Positions 1 to 4,866 of a stretch of 5,080 bases of DNA are shown here, piece after piece; position 1 is the first letter of the stretch, and each line of letters begins with the position of its first letter. Under the pieces are notes generated by a model. It was not told where the DNA came from and did not search any database. It saw only the letters and a program-made list of their open reading frames with translations. This DNA is from Prevotella sp. UBA1395 (lineage in GTDB: Bacteria > Bacteroidota > Bacteroidia > Bacteroidales > Bacteroidaceae): contig DBQL01000031.1 of the NCBI GenBank assembly GCA_002305235.1, forward strand, positions 1 to 5,080, given 5' to 3'. A program made the translations under genes and the position numbers.

Positions 1-536
1 CATTATTTGTGGCAATGGTAGCCCTTTGTGCCCAAGCACAGGTTTATTTGGGTGGAACAGTAGGCCTCGCAAGCGTAGGCTCTGAAGGTGGAGACGACGA
101 GACTTCGTTCAAGCTTCTGCCCGAAATCGGCTACAATCTCAACGACAAATGGGCCATCGGAACAACCATCGGCTATCAGAAGGGCACATTCTCGATGCTC
201 GATACCAATATCTCCAACATGGATGACGTGAAGGCTTTCACCGTTGCCCCGTATGCACGATGGACATTTGCCAAGGCCAAAACCGTCAACGTGTTCCTCG
301 ATATGGGCTTCGGCTTCGTGTCGGGAGAGGCCAACGATGTTGATTTCACAGCCTTCAACATCGGCGTGCAACCCGGTATTGCCATCAACCTGAACCGCCA
401 TTTCAGTCTCGTTGGCAAGATAGGGTTCCTCGGTTATGAAGTGGTTAATCCCGATGGAGATAATAACAACACCCATGCTTTCGGCTTCGACGCCAACGGA
501 AACAACATCCAGTTTGGTCTGTATTATAACTTTTAA
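1..536 (+). CDS. Outer membrane beta-barrel protein, 5' end cut off by the window
   Basis: The reading frame is open from the first bases and ends at TAA 534-536. The first visible residues, LFVAMVALCAQA followed by QVYL, look like the hydrophobic core and signal-peptidase I site (AQA|Q) of a signal peptide. The true start is therefore upstream of the window, and the in-frame GTG at 9 is internal. The mature part (about 165 residues) is a chain of alternating-pattern, glycine- and aromatic-rich segments that can be read as eight beta-strands separated by Asp/Asn-rich turns. It ends in ...FGLYYNF; a C-terminal Phe after alternating aromatics is the usual signal read by the BAM assembly machinery. 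This fits a small eight-stranded barrel of the OMP_b-brl type in the outer membrane. The specific role (pore, adhesin or structural) cannot be told from sequence. It is followed by repeats rather than a strong terminator. Confidence 0.85.
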   Translation, partial: LFVAMVALCAQAQVYLGGTVGLASVGSEGGDDETSFKLLPEIGYNLNDKWAIGTTIGYQKGTFSMLDTNISNMDDVKAFTVAPYARWTFAKAKTVNVFLDMGFGFVSGEANDVDFTAFNIGVQPGIAINLNRHFSLVGKIGFLGYEVVNPDGDNNNTHAFGFDANGNNIQFGLYYNF

Positions 537-565
537 ACAAGCCATTAGCGACTGACCAACCGACT

Positions 566-618
566 GTAAAGGCCATATCAACAAACCGTAAAGGCCATAT
601 CAACAAACCGTAAAGGCC
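566..618. repeat. 22-bp direct tandem repeat, 2.4 copies
   Basis: Copies begin at 566, 588 and 610, each with GTAAAGGCC. The first two are identical over all 22 bases (GTAAAGGCC then ATATCAACAAACC). The third keeps only its first nine bases (610-618) and then diverges to TTGTTG. The array lies about 30 bases after the stop of the upstream barrel gene. Possible roles are a 3' UTR structure, a slipped-strand hot spot or a protein-binding array; nothing in the sequence decides between these. Confidence 0.8.
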
Positions 619-624
619 TTGTTG
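601..624 (+). terminator. Weak hairpin after the first barrel gene
   Basis: CAACAA (601-606) is complementary to TTGTTG (619-624), and an inner CC/GG pair closes around GTAAA. The stem uses the last repeat copy. It is AU-rich and not followed by a real T-run (TCTGTCC), so it is a poor intrinsic terminator. It is listed because it is the only candidate 3' end for the upstream transcript. Confidence 0.2.
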
Positions 625-680
625 TCTGTCCATTACGTTCATATCGGTAAACGGTCAAAAATAAGTTGCCACACCAGCTC

Positions 681-727
681 ATAGGGATTTTCCCCGCAAG
701 AATAGGGAATATTCCCTTGGCGATAGG
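681..727. promoter_or_regulatory. 21-bp-periodic ATAGG motifs with two GGGA/TCCC dyads (candidate operator)
   Basis: ATAGG occurs at 681, 702 and 723, exactly 21 bases apart, or about two helical turns. The first two copies extend into dyads. One is GGGA-TTT-TCCC at 684-694. The other is AGGGAATATTCCCT at 704-717, a perfect 14-bp palindrome. The second dyad abuts the -33 element of the promoter that follows, and the third ATAGG sits between -33 and -7. This geometry suits a dimeric regulator binding side by side on one face of the DNA. The regulator is unknown. Confidence 0.5.
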
Positions 728-746
728 CGGAAACTTACTACTTTTG
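717..746 (+). promoter_or_regulatory. Bacteroidetes-type promoter for the second barrel gene
   Basis: A -7 box TACTTTTG (739-746) matches TAnnTTTG fully. Eighteen bases upstream, TTGG (717-720) is an acceptable -33 element, one base off TTTG. Transcription would start near 752-755, giving a leader of about 55-60 bases before the ATG at 811. Confidence 0.7.
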
Positions 747-810
747 CACCTGTCGGAGATGCTCCGACTATTGCAAACCGAATACATTCAATAACATTTT
801 AAACTTGAAC

Positions 811-1383
811 ATGATGAAAAAGATTATCCTTTCAGCAGTAGTGATGCTTGCTTCGGTGGCTTCTTACGCCCAGCATGCAGTGGGAACCGTGTCTTTGAAA
901 CCCTTGGTGGGAATCTCTGTGGCCAATCTTACCGACCTCAATGCTGATGCCAAGGTAGGCCTTTCGGCCGGAGCCGAACTGGAATATCAGGCCGGTGAGA
1001 TCTTCAGCATTACCGCAGGAGCCATCTATAACATGCAGGGCGCCAAGTGGAGTGGCACTACTACCACCCTGCCCGGTATCGGAACCATAACCACCGGTGA
1101 TAACAAGGTGAACCTGAGCTATATCAATGTGCCTGTCTTGGCTAACGTATATGTCGTTCCCGGACTTGCCGTGAAGCTCGGTGTACAGCCCGGTTTCTGC
1201 GTGGATAAGGACGGCACGGACGCCAAGGGCGTAGACCTCTCCATCCCCGTGGGTCTGTCTTACGAATACAAGAACGTGGTTCTCGACGGCCGTTATAACT
1301 TCGGAGTGACCAAAGCCTTTGATACCGGCGACGCGAAAAACAGCGTTTTCCAGATCACCCTCGGCTATAAGTTCGACCTGTAA
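811..1383 (+). CDS. Porin family / outer membrane beta-barrel protein (PorT-like, OMP_b-brl_2 type)
   Basis: The product is 190 residues. The start is ATG 811 (or the adjacent ATG 814). The frame is also open to a TTG at 805, but MMKK begins a normal signal peptide: two lysines, a hydrophobic core IILSAVVMLA, and cleavage after S18-Y19-A20 before Q21. The mature chain is a run of amphipathic strands with Gly/Thr/Asp-rich loops. Residues 102-128 (LSYINVPVLANVYV, then a strand ending in GVQPGF) match the segment typical of the Bacteroidetes outer-membrane beta-barrel family that includes PorT-like proteins. The location is therefore the outer membrane. The C-terminus reads LGYKFDL, so the usual terminal Phe is replaced by Leu, with Phe two residues earlier. 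It has its own promoter and a strong terminator, so it is probably monocistronic. Its transport or structural role is unknown. Confidence 0.88.
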   Translation: MMKKIILSAVVMLASVASYAQHAVGTVSLKPLVGISVANLTDLNADAKVGLSAGAELEYQAGEIFSITAGAIYNMQGAKWSGTTTTLPGIGTITTGDNKVNLSYINVPVLANVYVVPGLAVKLGVQPGFCVDKDGTDAKGVDLSIPVGLSYEYKNVVLDGRYNFGVTKAFDTGDAKNSVFQITLGYKFDL

Positions 1384-1436
1384 ACCCCGAACGGCTTGCC
1401 GACCCGGTGCCGGCGCCTGAACGAGAAATACCCATC

Positions 1437-1471
1437 GGCTGCGCCCAAGCATGACTTTGGCGCAGCCTTTT
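1437..1471 (+). terminator. Intrinsic terminator of the second barrel gene
   Basis: GGCTGCGCC (1437-1445) pairs perfectly with GGCGCAGCC (1459-1467) and is followed by TTTT. The 9-bp GC-rich stem lies about 54 bases after the stop codon and ends transcription before the greA promoter. Confidence 0.88.
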
Positions 1472-1488
1472 GATTGCCATGCGACAAC

Positions 1489-1512
1489 AGGCGACATGAA
1501 AAAATATCGCCT
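1489..1512. promoter_or_regulatory. Short inverted repeat just upstream of the greA promoter
   Basis: AGGCGA (1489-1494) and TCGCCT (1507-1512) are exact inverted repeats with a 12-base A-rich spacer, ending 7 bases before the -33 element. It could be an operator half-site pair. A 6-bp dyad can also arise by chance. Confidence 0.25.
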
Positions 1513-1519
1513 CAAAAAC

Positions 1520-1550
1520 TTTGCCATATCGAATATTATCCCTAACTTTG
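1520..1550 (+). promoter_or_regulatory. Consensus Bacteroidetes promoter of the greA operon
   Basis: TTTG (1520-1523), 19 bases, then TAACTTTG (1543-1550) match the -33/-7 consensus and spacing exactly. Transcription should start near 1555-1560, leaving a leader of about 115 bases that contains the large hairpin at 1573-1628. No second promoter is visible between that hairpin and the greA start. Confidence 0.85.
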
Positions 1551-1572
1551 CAGCAATACAATAAAAAACATG

Positions 1573-1628
1573 CTTTAGAAAACAGAATTCCGACATTCAA
1601 AGGGATGCCGGAATTCTGTTTTCTAAAG
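1573..1628 (+). promoter_or_regulatory. 20-bp perfect hairpin in the greA leader (attenuator-like)
   Basis: The left arm (1573-1592, starting CTTTAGAAAACAG) and right arm (1609-1628, ending CTGTTTTCTAAAG) are perfectly complementary over 20 bases. After an A/C mismatch, CAT/ATG (1594-1596/1605-1607) adds three pairs around an 8-base loop. The A-rich foot on the left and the TTTT in the right arm give the form of a symmetrical intrinsic terminator. It lies downstream of the only visible promoter and about 43 bases before greA, so most polymerases would have to read through it. An attenuator, a source of a short leader RNA, or a stability element are all possible. The structure is certain; the function is inferred. 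Confidence 0.7.
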
Positions 1629-1671
1629 TTTATAGCAAATAAATAAGCATAAACACCAAAAAGAAATAATT

Positions 1672-2139
1672 ATGGCTTACATGTCACAAGAAGGCTATGA
1701 CAAACTCGTAGCACAACTTCATCAACTTGAAGCAATAGAGCGTCCTAAAGCCTCCGCAGCCATTGCCGAGGCAGCTGACAAGGGCGATCTCAGTGAAAAC
1801 TCAGAGTATGATGCCGCCAAAGAGGCGCAGATGCACTTGGAAAACAAGATCACCGAGCTGAAGATCACCATCAGTCAGGCCAAGATCGTGGACGTCAGCC
1901 GACTCTCGACCGACGAGGTTCAGATCATGTCCAAGGTGAAACTCACCAACCTTGGCACCAACAAGACGGTGTCATATACCATCGTCAGCGAGAGCGAAGC
2001 TAACCTGAAGGAGAACAAAATCTCCATTCACACCCCCATCGCACAGGGTATTCTCAACAAGAAAGTGGGCGATGAGGTGGAGATTCAGGTGCCCCGCGGC
2101 ATCCTCAAACTGCGTATCGACGATATCACAATAGAATAA
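1672..2139 (+). CDS. greA: Transcription elongation factor GreA
   Basis: The product is 155 residues, close to the usual 158. GreA binds the secondary channel of RNA polymerase and stimulates cleavage of backtracked RNA, rescuing arrested complexes in the cytoplasm. The N-terminal part (about residues 1-75) is the helical coiled coil. It carries the family signature GDLSENSEYDAAKE, whose D39 and E42 correspond to the acidic tip pair (E. coli D41/E44) that coordinates the catalytic magnesium. After a linker, the FKBP-like C-terminal domain (about 80-155) shows ISIHTPIAQGILNKKVGDEV, the typical GreA ending block. The start at ATG 1672 gives a normal N-terminus (MAYMSQEGYDKL). There is no Shine-Dalgarno, only an A-rich leader (AAAAAGAAATAATT), as expected in this phylum. 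It is the first gene of an operon with the HIT gene 7 bases downstream. The leader hairpin may modulate its expression. Confidence 0.97.
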   Translation: MAYMSQEGYDKLVAQLHQLEAIERPKASAAIAEAADKGDLSENSEYDAAKEAQMHLENKITELKITISQAKIVDVSRLSTDEVQIMSKVKLTNLGTNKTVSYTIVSESEANLKENKISIHTPIAQGILNKKVGDEVEIQVPRGILKLRIDDITIE

Positions 2140-2146
2140 TCCGACT

Positions 2147-2551
2147 ATGGCTACTATTTTCAGCAAGATCGCCGCCGGCGAGATTCCCAGCTACAAGTGT
2201 GCGGAAAGCGACAAGTTTTACGCCTTCCTCGACATCAACCCCGTGGTCAAGGGCCACACACTGGTGATTCCACGCAAGGAAACCGACTATATCTTTGACA
2301 TGGACGACACCGAGTTGGCCGAGTTTGAACTATTTGCCAAGCAGGTGGCCAAGGCCATTCGCGCGGCATTCCCCTGCAAAAAGGTAGCCCAAGTGGTGCT
2401 TGGTCTCGAAGTGAATCATGCCCACATTCACCTGCTGCCCATCAACAGCGAGGGCGACGCAGACTTCCACAAGCACGTGACCTTGAGCGAATCGGAGATG
2501 AAAGAGACCGCGGAGCGCATCCTGCAAGAGTTCAACGCCGCCGCAAAATAA
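2147..2551 (+). CDS. HIT family (histidine triad) nucleotide-binding hydrolase
   Basis: The product is 134 residues, a normal length for Hint-like HIT proteins. The HIT motif is H91-A-H93-I-H95-L-L; by analogy with Hint, H93 is the residue that forms the nucleotidyl intermediate. The N-terminal FSKIAAGEIPSYK and the following AFLDINPVVKGHTLVIPR (about residues 26-43) are standard landmarks of the branch that includes HinT-type adenosine phosphoramidases. The likely reaction is hydrolysis of AMP-linked or dinucleotide substrates in the cytoplasm; the physiological substrate is unknown. The start lies 7 bases after the greA stop, so it is almost certainly cotranscribed, possibly with translational coupling. 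The C-terminal tail after the triad (about 36 residues) is charged and helical. Confidence 0.94.
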   Translation: MATIFSKIAAGEIPSYKCAESDKFYAFLDINPVVKGHTLVIPRKETDYIFDMDDTELAEFELFAKQVAKAIRAAFPCKKVAQVVLGLEVNHAHIHLLPINSEGDADFHKHVTLSESEMKETAERILQEFNAAAK

Positions 2552-2606
2552 GTCTGCCCCTCCGGCGCAAGCCCTCAGACCGACGGCCGTCAAGGTCGCC
2601 ATCATC

Positions 2607-2657
2607 AAAAAAACAACAAGCCGCATGCCCACCGTTACGGTCGCATGCGGCTTGTTG
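2607..2657 (-). terminator. Intrinsic terminator for the minus-strand manC transcript
   Basis: CAACAAGCCGCATGC (2614-2628) and GCATGCGGCTTGTTG (2643-2657) form a perfect 15-bp stem, extended by ACCG/CGGT (2631-2634/2638-2641) with a three-base loop. Read on the minus strand, the stem is followed at once by seven T (2613-2607). On the plus strand it is followed by CGTATTG, with no T-run, so the terminator is oriented for manC, whose stop is about 135 bases away. Confidence 0.88.
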
Positions 2658-2667
2658 CGTATTGTGC

Positions 2668-2693
2668 CGGCCCGACCCGGGCCGTCTCTTTTT
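2668..2693 (+). terminator. Probable plus-strand terminator of the greA-HIT operon
   Basis: CGGCCCG-ACC-CGGGCCG (2668-2684) is a 7-bp all-GC hairpin, followed by TCTCTTTTT. It lies about 117 bases after the HIT stop, beyond the terminator serving the opposite strand. The three-base loop is tight but acceptable. Confidence 0.6.
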
Positions 2694-2733
2694 CTTACCT
2701 TACCAATCGGACGGGCAGCGCGGGCCGTCTCTT
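2678..2733. repeat. Duplicated 13-bp terminator arm CGGGCCGTCTCTT
   Basis: The 13-mer is present at 2678-2690 and 2721-2733, 43 bases apart, and the similarity continues for a few more bases (TTTCT/ATTCT). In the second copy, GACGG (2710-2714) can pair with CCGTC (2725-2729) before TCTTATTCTCC, giving a weaker terminator-like structure. The pair may be a diverged duplication of a terminator. Confidence 0.55.
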
Positions 2734-2791
2734 ATTCTCCATCTGTCGGGTTCGGTCATTCCCCGTCGGAAACCTCCTTCCGGCGCGATAC

Positions 2792-3880
2792 TCACACAAA
2801 GTTCTCGCCTTTCTTGAGCTGTACCTCGCTCACATACTTACGCACGAGCGCCGAGGAGTCTTCTTTCTTGCAGATCAGGAGCACGTTATCTTTCTCGGCA
2901 ACGATGAATCCCTCCAGTCCGTCGATGATTCCCAACTTGCCTTTGGGCAGTTTGATCACGTTTCCCCTGCTGTTTTCCATCATCACATCCGAGTCGATTA
3001 CCACATTGTCATCATTGTTTTTGGGCAACGCCTCATAGATGCCATGCCACGTTCCGATATCGGCCCACCCGAAATCACATTTCATCACGCACACGTTCTC
3101 GGCCCCATCGAGCAGTCCCGACTCCAACGACATGTTGGGATACGACGGGAAATGCTCCTGCACAAAGGCTTCTTCCTGCTCCGCGGTGGCATAATAGTTC
3201 AGGTCGTCGAGTCTTCTCAGCACCGGCGGGAGCTTCTCGGTAAAGATCTTCCACAGGTGTTTCACGTTCGAGAGAAACAGTCCGGTGTTCCACAGAAACT
3301 CCCCACTCTCCATGAACATGGTGGCAAACTCCCTGTTGGGCTTCTCGGTGAAGGTCTTCACATGGCACACTCCGTTCTCCGACGCGTCTTCCATCTGGAT
3401 GTATCCGTACCCCGGCTCCGGGCGCGTGGGCTTGATGCCCATCGTGAGCAAACTGTCGTGGGTTGCCACAAATTGCAGGCCGTCGAGCACATTCTGCCTG
3501 AACCGCTCATCGTCGATGACCAACTGGTCTGATGGCACGGCAATGATGCTCGCCTCGGGGTTCAGATGCGAGATGCGATGGGTGGCCCATGCCACGCTCG
3601 GCGCGGTGTTGCGGTGTATCGGCTCGGCCATGATGCGATTGCGGGGCACCTCGGGCAACTGCTCCATCACGAGGTTCATATACTCCACATTGGTGTTGAT
3701 GAAGATATGGTCGGGGGCTATCACATTGGCCATCCGGTCATACGTGCGCTGCAACAGCGTGCGCCCGGTACCGAAAAAATCGATGAACTGCTTGGGAAAC
3801 GCCGCCCTGCTGCAAGGCCACAAACGCCGCCCCTTGCCACCGGCAAGGATGAGACAATAGAAGTTGTCAGCTTTTGCCAT
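2792..3880 (-). CDS. manC: Mannose-1-phosphate guanylyltransferase (GDP-mannose pyrophosphorylase)
   Basis: The product is 362 residues. It makes GDP-mannose from mannose-1-phosphate and GTP in the cytoplasm, the donor for mannose and (through GDP-fucose) fucose in surface glycans. The nucleotide-binding loop is LILAGGKGRRLWPCSR at residues 10-25, followed by PKQF (29-32). Other landmarks are AEPIHRNTAP (85-94), VPSDQ (115-119), PGYGYI (156-161), FTEKP (177-181), WNTG (197-200) and CDFGWADIGTW (268-278). This is the Rossmann-like nucleotidyltransferase plus a short C-terminal beta-helix region. The cupin isomerase domain of the approximately 480-residue ManC/AlgA enzymes is absent, as in many Bacteroidetes. 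One oddity is that the position usually held by His in P(S/A)DH is Gln119. The gene is convergent to the greA operon and divergent from the kinase gene, so it forms its own transcription unit. Start is ATG at 3880-3878. Confidence 0.95.
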   Translation of the reverse strand: MAKADNFYCLILAGGKGRRLWPCSRAAFPKQFIDFFGTGRTLLQRTYDRMANVIAPDHIFINTNVEYMNLVMEQLPEVPRNRIMAEPIHRNTAPSVAWATHRISHLNPEASIIAVPSDQLVIDDERFRQNVLDGLQFVATHDSLLTMGIKPTRPEPGYGYIQMEDASENGVCHVKTFTEKPNREFATMFMESGEFLWNTGLFLSNVKHLWKIFTEKLPPVLRRLDDLNYYATAEQEEAFVQEHFPSYPNMSLESGLLDGAENVCVMKCDFGWADIGTWHGIYEALPKNNDDNVVIDSDVMMENSRGNVIKLPKGKLGIIDGLEGFIVAEKDNVLLICKKEDSSALVRKYVSEVQLKKGENFV

Positions 3881-4001
3881 TTTACAAAGTTTAGATTTAA
3901 CCTGATGACGAAATTACGATTAAAAAACGAATCGCCCGACTTTTTCGCGCTATTTTTCCGTAATTTTACAAATATCCAACCTTTTTTGTCTATTTACTTC
4001 T

Positions 4002-4013
4002 CCACCTTGGTGG
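4002..4013. promoter_or_regulatory. CCACC-TT-GGTGG dyad inside the kinase promoter
   Basis: CCACC (4002-4006) and GGTGG (4009-4013) form a 5-bp inverted repeat with a two-base centre. It ends seven bases before the -7 box, that is, in the -33/-7 spacer, where a bound repressor would block polymerase. As RNA the loop would be too small, so a DNA-binding role is likelier than a hairpin. Confidence 0.35.
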
Positions 4014-4020
4014 TTTTTAC

Positions 4021-4028
4021 TAACTTTG
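4021..4028 (+). promoter_or_regulatory. -7 box of the kinase promoter
   Basis: TAACTTTG matches TAnnTTTG exactly and is identical to the greA -7 box. No good -33 TTTG sits at the expected distance (TTCT at 3998-4001 is the base set there), so an activator or extended contacts may be needed. Start of transcription near 4033-4037 leaves only about a dozen leader bases before ATG 4048. Confidence 0.6.
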
Positions 4029-4047
4029 CAAGCATTACGAATGAGCA

Positions 4048-4866
4048 ATGAGTAAAAAGCAAATTCTTCTGATCAACGATATGGCGGGCTATGGCAAGGT
4101 AGCCACCGCGGCCATGTTGCCCATCCTTTCTTATATGGGCCATCCCACCTACAATTTGCCCACAGCCTTGGTTTCCAACACGTTGGACTATGGAAAGTTC
4201 AACATCATGGACACCACCGACTATATCACCGGTGTCTTTCCCGTTTGGAAAGAGTTAGGATTTCGCTTCGATGCCATTGCCACAGGGTTCATCGTCTCCG
4301 AGCGTCAGGCACGCATCGTGTCGGCCTTCTGTCAGGAACAATCCCAAAACGGCGCCACCATCTTCGTAGACCCCATCATGGGCGACGAGGGAAAGCTCTA
4401 CAACGGTGTCACCCCTGCCACCATTTCGGTGATGCAGGAGATGATTGCCGTAGCCGACCTGATGTTTCCCAACTACACCGAGGCATGCTATCTCACCCAC
4501 ACCGACTATCATCCCGAGGGTATCAGTGTCGACGAGGCCAACGCCCTGCTCGCCGCCCTTCACGGCAAAAGCGGCAAGTCTGTGCTCATCACCTCCATCC
4601 CCGTTGACCATCGTCACTGCGTGGTGGGCTACAATCACAAGAGCGGACAATACTTCATGCTGCCCTACGACGAGATTCCCGTACACTTTCCCGGCACGGG
4701 AGACATCTTCTCTGCCGTGCTCATCGGCCATCTGCTCGACGGAAACTCCTTGCGCAAGTCGACCCGTGAGGCAATGGATGCCGTCTACAGGCTCATCGAC
4801 CTGAACAAAGACAACGCCGACAAGAACCGCGGAATACCCCTCGAAAACTATCTCAACGTGCTCTGA
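4048..4866 (+). CDS. Pyridoxamine/pyridoxal kinase (PfkB/ribokinase superfamily)
   Basis: The product is 272 residues, typical of the PdxK/PdxY group. It would phosphorylate B6 vitamers (pyridoxal, pyridoxamine, pyridoxine) with ATP in the cytoplasm, salvaging pyridoxal phosphate. Landmarks in order are an N-terminal strand ILLINDMAGYGK (residues 6-17) that contacts the substrate, VDPIMGDEGKLY (107-118), the magnesium/ATP-region motif FPNYTEA (140-146), and the anion-hole/catalytic motif PGTGDIFSA (215-223) with D219 as the expected general base. The start at ATG 4048 gives MSKKQILLIND. An ATG at 4041 in another frame is closed after four codons. Members of this group are hard to split by preferred vitamer from sequence, so no symbol is given. 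It is divergent from manC; the transporter gene follows after 68 bases, perhaps cotranscribed. Confidence 0.92.
   Translation: MSKKQILLINDMAGYGKVATAAMLPILSYMGHPTYNLPTALVSNTLDYGKFNIMDTTDYITGVFPVWKELGFRFDAIATGFIVSERQARIVSAFCQEQSQNGATIFVDPIMGDEGKLYNGVTPATISVMQEMIAVADLMFPNYTEACYLTHTDYHPEGISVDEANALLAALHGKSGKSVLITSIPVDHRHCVVGYNHKSGQYFMLPYDEIPVHFPGTGDIFSAVLIGHLLDGNSLRKSTREAMDAVYRLIDLNKDNADKNRGIPLENYLNVL

Larger units (their letters stand above)
3881..4047. promoter_or_regulatory. AT-rich divergent promoter region between manC and the B6 kinase gene
   Basis: This region must serve both divergent genes. It has T- or A-tracts at 3922-3927, 3941-3945, 3953-3957, 3964-3967, 3982-3987 and 4014-4018, with several spacings near multiples of the helical repeat, which could bend the DNA. 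A clear -7 box is seen only for the rightward gene. For manC, the best match is TAAACTTTG (minus strand, 3893-3885), which has one extra base and lies almost on the start codon. Confidence 0.5.

Noticed and set aside
9..11. GTG at 9 as the start of the first barrel gene
   Set aside because: The frame is open to the window edge, and residues before and after this codon form one hydrophobic signal-peptide core. The gene is simply cut off.
566..618. Tandem repeats as a CRISPR array
   Set aside because: The units are contiguous, without spacers, only 22 bp long and fewer than three copies, and no cas gene is near.
805..807. TTG at 805 as the start of the second barrel gene
   Set aside because: ATG 811/814 gives a canonical MMKK signal peptide, and the two extra codons add nothing.
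832..1596. Long minus-strand open frame opposite the second barrel gene
   Set aside because: It lies antisense to a well-supported gene, runs through that gene's terminator and the greA promoter, and has no recognisable domain.
1573..1628. The 20-bp inverted repeat as a small transposable element (MITE)
   Set aside because: It has only 16 bases between the arms, no target-site duplication that I can see, and a terminator-like foot. A transcribed hairpin is simpler.
2700..2759. Minus-strand 19-codon small ORF (MTEPDRW...) preceded by AAGGAGG at about 2773-2779
   Set aside because: The Shine-Dalgarno-like run is about 13 bases from the ATG, and Bacteroidetes rarely use such sites. The composition is Arg/Pro-rich, as expected for GC-rich non-coding DNA, and the segment overlaps the terminator repeats.
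2645..3532. Long plus-strand open frame opposite manC
   Set aside because: It is antisense to conserved ManC motifs and rich in His/Leu/Arg, as reverse-frame translations of GC-rich genes are. No start signal or domain is visible.
3885..3893. TAAACTTTG on the minus strand as the manC -7 box
   Set aside because: It has three bases instead of two between TA and TTTG, no good -33, and would start transcription almost at the start codon. It is not strong enough to call.
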